Assembly: GCF_003752595.1 (NCBI RefSeq)
Contig: NZ_RKIJ01000017.1
Span: 1 to 64,000, forward strand
Direction: 5' to 3'
DNA length: 64,000 nt
DNA from: Cellulomonas sp. PhB143
GTDB taxonomy: Bacteria > Actinomycetota > Actinomycetes > Actinomycetales > Cellulomonadaceae
The notes under the pieces were generated by a model. The model had not been told where the DNA came from. It saw nothing but the letters and a program-made list of their open reading frames with translations, and did no database searches. The position numbers and the translations under genes were made by a program. Positions 42,651-52,998 of this stretch are shown one piece after another (within the stretch, counting starts at the first letter, position 1; each line of letters opens with the position of its first letter).

Positions 42651-43073
42651 TCAGTCCCGGGGCGGTACCGGCGGGCGCCACAGCACCAGGGACGACGCCG
42701 TCGTCTCGCGCCGCACCCGGCGCCCGCGCGGGACCATGACCACGTCGCCGCCCGCGCCGGCCGTGAACACGCGCCCACCGGTCTCGACGCGCGAGTACAG
42801 GGCTTCGAGCCGCCCGCTGAGGTGCTCCACCTGCCGCTCGAGCTCGAGGATCCGCTTGATGCCGGCGAGGTTGATGCCCTCCTCCTGGCTGAGCCGCTGG
42901 ATGTGCAGCAGCCGCGCGACGTCGCGGCGCGAGTACCGGCGCCCGCGGCCCCGCGCGCGGCGCGGCGCAACGAGGCCGAGCCGGTCGTACTGGCGCAGCG
43001 TCTGCGGGTGCATGCCGGCCAGCAGCGCGGCCTCCGAGATCACGAAGACCGGTGCGTCGTCGTCGGTCACCAT
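42651..43073 (-). CDS. hspR: Heat-shock repressor HspR, MerR family
   Basis: 140 residues. MerR-type helix-turn-helix FVISEAALLAGMHPQTLRQYDRLGLV, then the wing RYSRRDVARLLHIQRLSQEEGINLAGIKRILELE and a short coiled coil, the usual HspR build. Last gene of the dnaK operon. In actinobacteria HspR with DnaK as co-repressor binds HAIR sites; two are found upstream of dnaK at 46901 and 46964, closing an autoregulatory loop. Confidence 0.95.
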   Translation of the reverse strand: MVTDDDAPVFVISEAALLAGMHPQTLRQYDRLGLVAPRRARGRGRRYSRRDVARLLHIQRLSQEEGINLAGIKRILELERQVEHLSGRLEALYSRVETGGRVFTAGAGGDVVMVPRGRRVRRETTASSLVLWRPPVPPRD

Positions 43074-43115
43074 CGCCGTCCCCTCTCGTTCCCGCCCGGT
43101 CGTGCCCGCCGGTGG

Positions 43116-44132
43116 TTACCGGGCCGCGTCCCGCACGAACTCCTCGCGGACGTCCTTGTCGGCCGTCGCCTCGGCGAAGGCCTCGACGGCCTTCTTGGCC
43201 TCGCGCGAGAGCTTCTGCGGGACCGCCACCTGGACCGTCACCAGGAGGTCGCCCGTATGCTTCGGCGTCGCGATGCCGCGGCCCTTGACGCGCAGCACCT
43301 TGCCCGACGTCGTCCCGGACGGGATCTTCACCCGGACGGAACCGCCGTCGAACATCGGCACGTGGACCGTGGCGCCGAGGGCCGCCTCGGCGAAGCTCAC
43401 CGGCAGGTCGACCCGCAGGTTCGGCCCGTCGGCGCGGAACACCGGGTGCGGCGTCACGCGCACGGTGACCTCGAGGTCCCCGGGCGGGCCGCCGGCGAGA
43501 CCCGGGCCGCCCTTGCCGCGCAGGCGGATCTTCTGGCCGTCGTGCACGCCGGGCGGGAACTTCGCGTTGACCGTGCGCCCGTTGACGCTGAGCGAGACGG
43601 TCGAGCCCTCGACCGCCTGCCGGAACGGCAGCGTGGTCGTGGCCCGGACGTCCTGGCCGCGCTGGGCGGGGTTCGGGCGGAACCCGGTGGGGCCGGCGCC
43701 GCGCGCGCCGCCGCCGCCGCCGCCGCCGAACATCCCTCCGAGGATGTCCTCGAAGCCGCCCGCGCCGCCGGGGGCGCCCGTCGTGTAGCGGGCGCGCTGC
43801 CCGCCGCCGGCGCCGCCGCCGAACATCGAGCCGAACAGGTCCTCGAACCCGCCCGCGCCCGCGCCGCCGGGGCCGCTCGCGAACCGCGGCCCGCCGCCCG
43901 CCATCTGGCGGATGGCGTCGTACTGCTGGCGCTGCTCGGCGTCGGAGAGGACGGAGTACGCCTCGCCGATCGACTTGAACTTCTCCTCCGCGGCGGCGTT
44001 CCCGGGGTTGTGGTCCGGGTGCCACTGGCGGGCGAGCTTGCGGTAGGCCTTCTTGATCGCGGCGGCGTCGGCGTCCTTGGGGACGCCGAGCGCGGCGTAG
44101 AAGTCCTTCTCGATCCAGTCCTGACCCGTCAC
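43116..44132 (-). CDS. dnaJ: DnaJ co-chaperone (class without zinc finger)
   Basis: 338 residues. J domain with the HPD tripeptide ([12 protein letters not shown]), a long Gly/Phe/Met-rich region, then two C-terminal beta-sandwich domains ([23 protein letters not shown]). The four CxxCxGxG repeats of classical DnaJ are absent, so it is the CbpA-like/type B form common in dnaK operons of this group. Start GTG 44132 has GGGAGG upstream; the longer open frame to 45077 has no coding value. Stimulates DnaK ATPase. Confidence 0.93.
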   Translation of the reverse strand: MTGQDWIEKDFYAALGVPKDADAAAIKKAYRKLARQWHPDHNPGNAAAEEKFKSIGEAYSVLSDAEQRQQYDAIRQMAGGGPRFASGPGGAGAGGFEDLFGSMFGGGAGGGQRARYTTGAPGGAGGFEDILGGMFGGGGGGGARGAGPTGFRPNPAQRGQDVRATTTLPFRQAVEGSTVSLSVNGRTVNAKFPPGVHDGQKIRLRGKGGPGLAGGPPGDLEVTVRVTPHPVFRADGPNLRVDLPVSFAEAALGATVHVPMFDGGSVRVKIPSGTTSGKVLRVKGRGIATPKHTGDLLVTVQVAVPQKLSREAKKAVEAFAEATADKDVREEFVRDAAR

Positions 44133-44172
44133 AGCGCCTCCCTCCTGTCGTTGGTCTGTGGTGCCCCGCCGC

Positions 44173-44233
44173 GCCGAGCACGGGGTTCGCGCCGGATCAG
44201 CGGGGCTGATCCGGCGGCGACCCCGTGCTCGGC
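44173..44233 (-). promoter_or_regulatory. Long hairpin between grpE and dnaJ
   Basis: GCCGAGCACGGGGT and GCCGGATCAG (44173-44200) pair with their complements in 44206-44233; only a 4-nt internal loop breaks the 24 paired positions. Loop CGGGG. Inside an operon this would be an attenuator or mRNA stabiliser/processing site lowering dnaJ-hspR relative to dnaK-grpE. Confidence 0.65.
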
Positions 44234-44272
44234 GGGCGGGTAACGCGTGGTCGTGCGAGCTCTCCGGTCCGG

Positions 44273-44943
44273 CTACTCCGGGCCGACGACGCCGACGCGC
44301 GCCGCGCGCACGACCTTGTCGCCGATCCGGTAGCCGGGCTCCACGACGAGCTCGACGGTCGACGACGTCGCCTCGGCGTCCGTGCGGTGCATGAGCGCCT
44401 CGTGGACGTTCGGGTCGAACTCCTCGCCGACCTCCCCGAACCGCTCGATGCCGAACTTCGCGAGCGCGCCCTCGAGCTTCTCGCTGATCGCCACGAAGGG
44501 TCCGGTGAGCTCGCCGTGCGTGCGTGCCCGCTCGATGTCGTCGAGCACGGGCAGCAGCGCCGTGAGCACGTCCTGCGTGCCGCGGGTGCGCGCCGTCTCG
44601 TTGTCGCGCACGGCACGGTTGCGGTAGTTGGTGAAGCTCGCGCGCTCGCGCTGGAGCGCGTCGAGGTGCTGGGCGGCCTCCGCCTTCGCCGCGATCACCG
44701 CGGCGTCCTCGGCGGCCGCACCCTCCGGCTCGAAGTCGAGCGCCTCGAGAGGATCGCCCGGCTCCCCCGCGGCGGGGGCGTCGTCGGCCCCCGCCGCCGG
44801 GGCACCCTCGCCCGAGGCGGGCCCGCTCTCGCGGGCCTGCCCGGACTCGGGGTCGACCTTGCGCTTGTCCGTGAAGTGGAACGGGGCGTCCGAGGAGTCC
44901 TCGGGACCCTGCTCCCCCTCGCGGGGCGTGCTGTCGTCCGCCG

Positions 44944-44947
<4 letters not shown>
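44273..44947 (-). CDS. grpE: Nucleotide exchange factor GrpE
   Basis: 224 residues. A long acidic, Ala/Gly/Pro-rich N-terminus (about 1-85), the paired helical stalk ([23 protein letters not shown]) and the C-terminal beta domain ([47 protein letters not shown]) with the GrpE signature. Drives ADP release from DnaK. GTG start overlaps the dnaK stop by four bases. Confidence 0.95.
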
Positions 44948-46818
<1,871 letters not shown>

Positions 46819-46900
46819 GTTCGTATCCTCCGTCGTTCGGGTGCAGTGCCCTGGTCCGGGAGCTCGTGGCCGACGCCGGTGAGCTCGTCCGGCCGGGCCG

Positions 46901-46921
46901 GTTGAGTCTGCTTCACTCAAG
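46901..46921 (-). promoter_or_regulatory. HAIR element 1 (HspR operator), overlapping the dnaK -10
   Basis: TTGAGT-N7-ACTCAAG on the plus strand, one base from the consensus CTTGAGT-N7-ACTCAAG. It overlaps the -10 hexamer at 46919-46924, so HspR binding would block transcription directly. Confidence 0.88.
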
Positions 46922-46947
46922 TTACGTCCGCGGCCAACGGGATGCAA
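46919..46947 (-). promoter_or_regulatory. dnaK promoter
   Basis: On the minus strand TTGCAT (46947-46942), a 17-base spacer and TAACTT (46924-46919): a good housekeeping-sigma match in otherwise GC-rich DNA, flanked by the two HAIR boxes. Confidence 0.75.
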
Positions 46948-46963
46948 GCCGTGGGGGCGTGAA

Positions 46964-46984
46964 CTTGAGTCCACCCGGCTCAAC
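46964..46984 (-). promoter_or_regulatory. HAIR element 2 (HspR operator), upstream of the -35
   Basis: CTTGAGT-N7-GCTCAAC, two bases off the perfect inverted repeat. Placed 63 bases (six helical turns) from element 1, which would suit cooperative binding. Confidence 0.78.
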
Positions 46985-47046
46985 CTGGATGGCGTCGGCG
47001 ATATTCCCTTCCCGAGCAGGAGCCGAGGACGCGGCAAGGAGGCCGG

Positions 47047-47454
47047 TCAGGCCGCCCACGGCGGCGTCGCGGCGGCGGTGCTGCCGTCCATGGTGGCGGA
47101 GAAGCCGGCCTGGATCGCGACGTGCAGGGCCGCCTGCTGGTCGCCCGTGTTGCGCAGCCGGATGGGCGAGCCCGCGGGCACGACGGCGACGTCACCGGCC
47201 TCGAGCTCTGCACCGCCGGGCACCACCCGGACCCGACCCTCGAGGACGGCAAAGACCTCGTCCCGGTCGAGCGTGTGCGCCTCCGGGCTCTCCACGCCGA
47301 CATCGACGGTCAGCCGCCAGAAGCAGACCTGACCCGAGCCGAGACGGGGGGCGGCGAGCGAGCGGAACCGCACACCCGGAAGGTCGAAGGTCTCGGCCTC
47401 GGCACCGCGGGTCACGACGACGGTGGGCTCCGGCACGGTGTGGTCTTCCTGCAT
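47047..47454 (-). CDS. Cupin-domain protein
   Basis: 135 residues from ATG 47454 behind GAGGAG. One small beta-barrel with PEAHTLDRDEVFAVLEGRVRV and GDVAVVPAGSPIRLRNTGDQ, the two cupin motifs; the usual metal ligands H (AHTL), E and a late H (ALHVAI) are there, so metal binding is possible. Divergent from a MarR regulator, with a perfect palindrome between, so it is the likely regulated target. Reaction unknown. Confidence 0.85.
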   Translation of the reverse strand: MQEDHTVPEPTVVVTRGAEAETFDLPGVRFRSLAAPRLGSGQVCFWRLTVDVGVESPEAHTLDRDEVFAVLEGRVRVVPGGAELEAGDVAVVPAGSPIRLRNTGDQQAALHVAIQAGFSATMDGSTAAATPPWAA

Positions 47455-47475
47455 GGGGTGCTCCTCAGAACTAGA

Positions 47476-47501
47476 CAAGCGCACTTGAACAAGTGCGCTT
47501 G
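47476..47501. promoter_or_regulatory. Perfect 12-bp inverted repeat, MarR operator
   Basis: CAAGCGCACTTG (47476-47487) and its complement CAAGTGCGCTTG (47490-47501), spacer AA, between divergent cupin and marR genes. TATCCT at 47504-47509 directly beside it would be the leaderless marR promoter, six bases before its ATG. Confidence 0.8.
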
Positions 47502-47515
47502 GCTATCCTGCCGGT

Positions 47516-48004
47516 ATGACCTTTCGTGCGCAAGGCCTGCCCGCACCGGAGACGTCCGATCTCGGCATCCTCGTGCTGCTCGCCTATCAGGGCTTCACCC
47601 GCCGGCTCCACGCCGACGTCGCCGCGAAGGGCTTCGGCGATCTCGGCGGGTCTGACGGCATCGTGATGCGGATCGTCGGCGCGCAGCCGCGGACCGTCAG
47701 CGAGCTCGCGGCACTGCTGGAGGTGACACCGCAGGCTGCGGCGCAGCTCGTCGACGGCATGGAACGGCGCGGGTACGTGGTGCGCCGCCAGGACCCGCGC
47801 GACGGACGCGCCCGCCTTGTCGGGCTGAGCGACCGCGGACGCGACCTGATCGACGCCGCGCGGGCCTTCCACCGCCGCTCCGAGGCGCTCCTGGTCGACG
47901 AGCTGGGCCGGGAGACGATCGACCAGTTCCGGTCGGTCCTCGGCGCGATGGCAGAGGGTGCGCCCGCGGGGATAGACCGGGAGCTGCGCAGCCTCTACCT
48001 GTGA
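47516..48004 (+). CDS. MarR-family transcriptional regulator
   Basis: 162 residues. The winged helix runs RTVSELAALLEVTPQAAAQLVDGMERRGYVVRR, with the wing QDPRDGRARLVGLSDRG and long dimerisation helices either side, the standard MarR order. Presumably binds the palindrome 15 bases upstream, repressing itself and the cupin gene until a ligand is sensed. Ligand unknown; no cysteine for redox sensing. Confidence 0.93.
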   Translation: MTFRAQGLPAPETSDLGILVLLAYQGFTRRLHADVAAKGFGDLGGSDGIVMRIVGAQPRTVSELAALLEVTPQAAAQLVDGMERRGYVVRRQDPRDGRARLVGLSDRGRDLIDAARAFHRRSEALLVDELGRETIDQFRSVLGAMAEGAPAGIDRELRSLYL

Positions 48005-48035
48005 CCGCGTGGCCCGCCAGACCACATCGCCTCGC

Positions 48036-48971
48036 TCACAGGAGCTCGACGCCGTCCGCCTGCGGCCCCCGGTCGCTCTGGCGGATCGTGAACCGGACCC
48101 GGTCGCCCTCCTCCAGGGCCTCGGCGCCCCGCACGACAGAGACGTGCACGAACAGGTCCGCGCCCCCGGCGTCGGGCGTGATGAAGCCGAAGCCGCGCTC
48201 CTCGTCGTAGCGTGCGACGGTGCCCTCGCCCCCGCGCACCGGCCCGTCGGACGACCGTCGCCGGCCCGACCGGCCCTGGTCCGCTCCCCCGCGCCCACCG
48301 CCGGAGCCGCGCACCACCTGCACGTTGCGGGCGTTCGGGCCCTTGTCGCCGTCGACGACGTCGTACGTCACGCGCGCACCCTCGGCGAGCTCGGTCAGCC
48401 CCGGACCGAGCGCCTTGACGTGGACGAACACGTCCGCGCCGCCCGCGTCGGGGGCGATGAACCCGAAGCCCTTGGCGTCCTCGAACCAGGACACGGTGCC
48501 GTCAGCGCCGTCCGAGGCCGCAGCACCCCGGTCGGCCTGGGCCCCGAGCGGCAGCAGGTGGTCCGCCTGCAGGCCCTTCTCCCCGTCGACGACGAGGAAC
48601 GCGACCCGCTGGCCCTCCGAGATCACGCCGCCGCCGACGATGGCCGAGCTGTGCACGAAGGTCTCCGCGCGACCGTCGTCGGGCGTGACGAAGCCGTACC
48701 CCTTGGTCGGCTCGTACCAGGTGACGGTGCCGAGCACTCCCAGGGGCGCGTCGGCGGCCCGGTCGCCCGTGACACGGACGCGGCGCGCCTGCGGGCCACG
48801 GTCGCCCTCGCCCACCTCGAACTCGACGACCTGCCCCTCACGGAGCTGCTTCGGTCCGTCGTCGCCGACGATCTCGGACGCGTGCACGAACAGGTCCTCG
48901 GCCTCGTTCCCGAGGTCGATGAAGCCGAACCCTCGGTCGGCGTCGAACCATCGGACAGTTCCCTGGGACAC
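48036..48971 (-). CDS. Protein of four tandem cold-shock domains
   Basis: 311 residues made of four CSD units at about 1-68, 77-142, 152-216 and 241-311. Each shows the RNA-binding pair: [38 protein letters not shown] and [14 protein letters not shown] basic Gly/Arg linker ([16 protein letters not shown]) precedes the last. Bacterial Csp proteins normally have one domain of about 67 residues; a four-domain chain resembles eukaryotic UNR in design. GTG 48971 with GAGGAG upstream is the natural start because it begins the first CSD (SQGTVRWFD). Probable single-stranded RNA/DNA chaperone. Confidence 0.88.
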   Translation of the reverse strand: MSQGTVRWFDADRGFGFIDLGNEAEDLFVHASEIVGDDGPKQLREGQVVEFEVGEGDRGPQARRVRVTGDRAADAPLGVLGTVTWYEPTKGYGFVTPDDGRAETFVHSSAIVGGGVISEGQRVAFLVVDGEKGLQADHLLPLGAQADRGAAASDGADGTVSWFEDAKGFGFIAPDAGGADVFVHVKALGPGLTELAEGARVTYDVVDGDKGPNARNVQVVRGSGGGRGGADQGRSGRRRSSDGPVRGGEGTVARYDEERGFGFITPDAGGADLFVHVSVVRGAEALEEGDRVRFTIRQSDRGPQADGVELL

Positions 48972-49149
48972 CTGGGACTCCTCATCTCGGCGGACAGTGC
49001 TTTCCTCCAGTGTCCCCGACGGAGCCGGAGGGCTGCGGCACCTGCCCTTGCCCCTCGGGTACGGGTTCGACATCCTGAGCGCCTGGAGCCCGGGTGTTGC
49101 ACTCCGGGGCTCCGCGACCAGGTAGAGGCATGAGACCAAGGACCAGCAC

Positions 49150-49719
49150 GTGAGGCCGCACCCCGCCGGCGGGGCCGATGCCGATGCGGCGTTCAGCGAC
49201 TTCTTCCGCGCGACCTATCCGGACGTCCTCGCCTTCCTGCGTCGTCGCGTGGAGGCGCACGACGCGGAGGACCTGGCCGCCGAGGTGTTCGCGATCGCGT
49301 GGGACACGTGGGACCGCGCCCCGCGCGAGCGGCGACCGTGGGTGTTCGGCGTCGCGCGCAACGTGGCGGCCGGCAGCCTCCGGGCCCGCGGGCGCCGGCA
49401 GCGGCTCGAGCTGCGTGCCGCGACCGCGACGCTCCCCTCCGCGGACGAGACCCCCACGGTCGGGCTCGACCTGCGCCTCGCGTGGTCGCGGCTGAGCGAC
49501 GGCGACCGGGAGGCCCTCGCGCTCGTCGCGTGGGACGGGCTGACCGGCCGTGAGGCCGCCCAGGTGCTGGGCTGCACCCGCGCGGCGTTCTCCGTCCGCC
49601 TCACCCGTGCCCGACGGCGCCTGCGCGCCATGGTCGACGACGTCGACACCGCGGGCGCGGCGGTCCCGTCGTCCGCCCGCTTCCCCGGAACCATGCTCGC
49701 TGAAGGAGACCGGCCATGA
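49150..49719 (+). CDS. ECF-type RNA polymerase sigma factor
   Basis: 189 residues. Region 2: [38 protein letters not shown] and [20 protein letters not shown]; region 4: [45 protein letters not shown]. No zinc finger or extra domain. The next gene overlaps by four bases (ATGA) and encodes its probable membrane partner. Start GTG 49150 has only a weak ribosome site. Confidence 0.92.
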   Translation: MRPHPAGGADADAAFSDFFRATYPDVLAFLRRRVEAHDAEDLAAEVFAIAWDTWDRAPRERRPWVFGVARNVAAGSLRARGRRQRLELRAATATLPSADETPTVGLDLRLAWSRLSDGDREALALVAWDGLTGREAAQVLGCTRAAFSVRLTRARRRLRAMVDDVDTAGAAVPSSARFPGTMLAEGDRP

Positions 49720-50705
49720 CCCGCCTGCTCGACGACCCCACCCTGGCTCGCCTGTCCCAGACCGACCCCCACCCGACGACGCCGCTGAGCGGCGCCGAGG
49801 GCGCCCGCGCCGAGGCGCTCCTGCTGCGCCTCACGACGACGCCCCGCACCCCGGGGCGGGACCGCACGCGGGTGTCCACCAAGGTCAGGGTCCGCATCGC
49901 CGCCGCCGGGGTGGCGGCGGTCGCCGTCGTCGGCGCGAGCGTGCTGGCCGTCGGTCCGGCGTCCGCCACCGACGTGCTGATGCAGGCCGCCGACGGCGCC
50001 GCCGCGCAGCCCGCGGCGACGTCGGGAGAGTACTGGTACGTGCGCTCGACCGTCCGGGACGGCTCCCAGCTCCCGTACGAGCGGGAGATCTGGAAGTCCA
50101 AGGACGAGACCGTGCTGCGCGACGGCGCCTCGGCCGCGCTGGCCGCCGCCGAGGCGGGCGCCGACGAGCTCGATCCCGCGCTGATCCGCACCGAGCGGAT
50201 CTCCGACTCCACCGAGGGCGGGACTCGGCCGACGACGTTCGGCGACGAGACGAGCCTCACCTGGGACGAGCTCGACGCCCTGCCGACGGACCCCGCCAAG
50301 CTGCGGAAGGTCCTCGACGAGCGGCTCGCCGACTACGACGTCGATCCCGACTACAAGCTGTGGAACGAGATCACGGCGCTGCTCTCCGAGAGCCCGGCCA
50401 CGCCCGAGCTGCGGCGCGCGCTGTGGGAGGTCGCCGCGACCGTCCCCGGGGTCGAGCTCCTGGGCACGACGGCCGACTCCGCCGGGCACGACGGGACCGC
50501 GATCGAGCTCGACCTGACCGCCCGCCGCCTGCCGCGCTACACCGTCGTCGTCGATCCCACGGACGGGACGCTGCTCGAGTCGCGCATCGAGTCCGGCGGC
50601 CAGCAGCTCGTCGACACCCTGGTCGACCAGGGGCCGACCGACACGGTTCCCGAGGTGCAGCCGCCGCTGTGCGGCCCGGGTTCCGTCCCCGAGACCTCGT
50701 GCTGA
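49716..50705 (+). CDS. Single-pass membrane protein, CU044_5270-like, partner of the sigma factor
   Basis: 329 residues. Cytoplasmic N-terminus of about 55 residues, one transmembrane helix (about 58-82, VRIAAAGVAAVAVVGASVLAV), and a large outside domain rich in EYWYVRSTVR and WNEITALLSESPATPELRRALWEVAA. This is the common actinobacterial family found beside ECF sigma genes. By position it acts as anti-sigma factor or sensor, but no zinc-binding anti-sigma domain is visible. Ends with a cysteine pair (LCGPG, TSC) outside. Confidence 0.75.
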   Translation: MTRLLDDPTLARLSQTDPHPTTPLSGAEGARAEALLLRLTTTPRTPGRDRTRVSTKVRVRIAAAGVAAVAVVGASVLAVGPASATDVLMQAADGAAAQPAATSGEYWYVRSTVRDGSQLPYEREIWKSKDETVLRDGASAALAAAEAGADELDPALIRTERISDSTEGGTRPTTFGDETSLTWDELDALPTDPAKLRKVLDERLADYDVDPDYKLWNEITALLSESPATPELRRALWEVAATVPGVELLGTTADSAGHDGTAIELDLTARRLPRYTVVVDPTDGTLLESRIESGGQQLVDTLVDQGPTDTVPEVQPPLCGPGSVPETSC

Positions 50706-50717
50706 GGCGAGGCGCTG

Positions 50718-51569
50718 TCAGGCCTCGCCCATCATGAGACCTTCGATGGAGTGCTTCTGGGTGATCGGCGTCAGCGTGTCGACGACCGGGCACACCAGGT
50801 GCCTGCGGACCCGCCCGGGAAGGGTCTCGTAGAACTCGCGGGTCACGGCCATGTCATGGTGCTCGGCGTTGCCGGCACCAGGCGCGTCCACGCCCAGCAC
50901 GAGCACGGGTCGGGACTTCTCCGAGTGGTTCTCCGTCCCGCGGTGGATCGTCAGGGCGGACCGCACCGACACGTCGCCGCGTCGCGGGTACTTGCGCTGG
51001 GACATCTCCTCGTAGCGCGCGTACTCCGACCTCGGCGGGAACATCTCGTGCTCGAACCCCTCGGGCAGCTCCCACTGGGTCGTCGGGGCGATCTGGAACG
51101 GACCCATGTCCTCCTCGGTGTCCACCGCGGTGGCGTTGAAGGCCAGCGAGGTCAGCCGCCGGTCCACGCGCGTCTCCTGGGGCATCGGGAAGTCCCGGTG
51201 CCACGGCTGGTTCTTCGCGCCGGGCCCCGGGATGTCGAAGCCGAGCTCGACGATCTCGTAGTCCGGGCCGAGCACCGACTCGCAGACCCCGCGCACCCAC
51301 GGGTGATCGACGAGCTCGAGCCAGCCGCGCATCTGCTCCGGGTGCATCTCGACGTAGTACCTCTTCGGGCCTCGACCCACGGCACCGTTGGGCCGGGTGA
51401 GCGCCTCGGCGAACGCCGCGTCGATGTCCTCCCGCAGCGTGTCGCCCCACTCGGGAGAGAACGCTCCCTTCAGGGCGGAGATGCCCTGCGAGTGCAGGGC
51501 GTCGACGGTCTCCTGGACGGCGGGCTCGAAGCTCGCCTCCGATGCTCGGTCGAGCGACAGATCGGTCAT
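50718..51569 (-). CDS. Phytanoyl-CoA dioxygenase (PhyH) family protein
   Basis: 283 residues, non-heme Fe(II)/2-oxoglutarate oxygenase fold. Iron ligands H-x-D in PWHRDFPMP and the distal His in LTIHRGTENHS, with the 2-oxoglutarate Arg in EKSRPVLVL. GGAG ribosome site before ATG 51569. Substrate unknown; such enzymes hydroxylate small secondary metabolites or CoA thioesters. The M20 amidohydrolase gene just upstream on the same strand may be co-transcribed. Confidence 0.85.
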   Translation of the reverse strand: MTDLSLDRASEASFEPAVQETVDALHSQGISALKGAFSPEWGDTLREDIDAAFAEALTRPNGAVGRGPKRYYVEMHPEQMRGWLELVDHPWVRGVCESVLGPDYEIVELGFDIPGPGAKNQPWHRDFPMPQETRVDRRLTSLAFNATAVDTEEDMGPFQIAPTTQWELPEGFEHEMFPPRSEYARYEEMSQRKYPRRGDVSVRSALTIHRGTENHSEKSRPVLVLGVDAPGAGNAEHHDMAVTREFYETLPGRVRRHLVCPVVDTLTPITQKHSIEGLMMGEA

Positions 51570-51634
51570 GGCATCTCCTTCGATGGTGGCTCGTGCGGGT
51601 GAGGCGCCGAGCCGGGGTGGTCTGACATCCACGC

Positions 51635-52909
51635 TCAGCGCAGCCGGTCGGTCGCGGCGGCGACGAGGAGCTCGACCCCGAGGTCGAGGGTCGGCTGCGG
51701 CACCGGGGCGAAGAACGGGGAGTGGTTGGGGGCGACCCCCGCGGGCAGCGAGCCCATGCCGGCGGCGGCGGAGAGGTCGAACCCCGCGAACGGCGCGGGG
51801 TCCCACCCGCCGAGGTTCCAGTAGACGAGGGGCACGCCGGCCGCGGTCGCGAGCTCGCCGACGTCCTCGCTCCCCGCGACCGGCGGCAACGACACGACCG
51901 TCGGCGCACCTCCCGCGGCCTCGATGACCTGACGGTGCCCCTCGAGCACCCGCTCGAGGACCGTGCGGGTGCGGGCGGAGGCGTCCGGGTCGTTGACCAT
52001 CGCGCTGAACGTGGCGATCGGCTCGATCTCCGGCGCCTGGGGAGCGCCCGACGCGGCACACTCGGCCTCGACGATCCGGCGGATCGCGGCGAGCACCCGG
52101 GCGCGGACGTCCTCCGTGAACGAGCGGACGTTGACCAGCAGCTCCGCGCGGTCCGGGATGATGTTGGCCTGCGTGCCGGCGCGCAGCGAGCCGACGGTGA
52201 CGACCGCGGACTCGGTGGCACCCACCTCGCGCGCGACGACGCCCTGCAGGCGCATCACCACGGCGGCGGCCAGCACGACCGGATCGACGGTCGCCTCCGG
52301 GCTCGACCCGTGCCCACCGCGGCCGTGCAGGACGACGCGGAGCGAGTCCGCCGCGGCCATCGCCGTGCCCGGCGTGAGGTTCACCGAGCCGACCGGCAGC
52401 GGCATGACGTGCTGGCCGAGGACGACGTCGGGCGGCCCGCCGATGCGGTCGAACAGGCCGTCGGCCAGCATGGCTCGGGCCCCGCTGCCCAGCTCCTCGG
52501 CGGGCTGGAAGCAGGCGATCAGGGTCCCGTGCCAGTCGTCGCGGCGCTCCGCGAGCCGGGCGCAGGCGCCCAGCAGGCAGGTGACGTGGACGTCGTGCCC
52601 GCACGCGTGCATCACGCCGGACTCCACGCCGTCGACCGTGGTGCTGTCCGTCGACGCGTAGTGCAGGTCCGTGCGCTCGGTGACCGGCAGCCCGTCCATG
52701 TCCGCGCGGAGCAGCACGCGTGGGCCCGCGCCGCGGGTCAGCACGCCGACGACGCCGGTGCCGCCGATCCCCTCGTGCACCTCGAAGCCGAGGCCGCGCA
52801 GCGCCTCGGCGACGATGCCGGCCGTCCGGTGCTCGGCATAGCCGAGCTCGGGGTGGCGGTGCAGGTCGGTGTACAGGTCCAGCAGCCCGGAGCCGGTGAG
52901 TGAGGTCAT
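51635..52909 (-). CDS. M20 family amidohydrolase (M20D, IAA-amino-acid hydrolase type)
   Basis: 424 residues. Metal and catalytic motifs in order: HRHPELGYAEHRTAGIV, MHACGHDVHVTCLLGA, CFQPAEELGSGARAM, LGQHVMPLPVG, and the C-terminal NHSPFFAPV. Dimerisation insert (GRGGHGSSPEATVDPV) is in place. Hydrolyses N-acyl amino acids or related amides with a bimetal centre. Complete and normal length; ATG 52909. Upstream partner of the PhyH gene on the minus strand. Confidence 0.92.
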   Translation of the reverse strand: MTSLTGSGLLDLYTDLHRHPELGYAEHRTAGIVAEALRGLGFEVHEGIGGTGVVGVLTRGAGPRVLLRADMDGLPVTERTDLHYASTDSTTVDGVESGVMHACGHDVHVTCLLGACARLAERRDDWHGTLIACFQPAEELGSGARAMLADGLFDRIGGPPDVVLGQHVMPLPVGSVNLTPGTAMAAADSLRVVLHGRGGHGSSPEATVDPVVLAAAVVMRLQGVVAREVGATESAVVTVGSLRAGTQANIIPDRAELLVNVRSFTEDVRARVLAAIRRIVEAECAASGAPQAPEIEPIATFSAMVNDPDASARTRTVLERVLEGHRQVIEAAGGAPTVVSLPPVAGSEDVGELATAAGVPLVYWNLGGWDPAPFAGFDLSAAAGMGSLPAGVAPNHSPFFAPVPQPTLDLGVELLVAAATDRLR

Positions 52910-52998
52910 GCCGCCATCCTGACCCCTCGATGTGGCGGGCGCCCGGCAAGGCCGACGACGACGGGCGGGCCGCGGTCCCGCGCGGCTACGGTGCTGCG

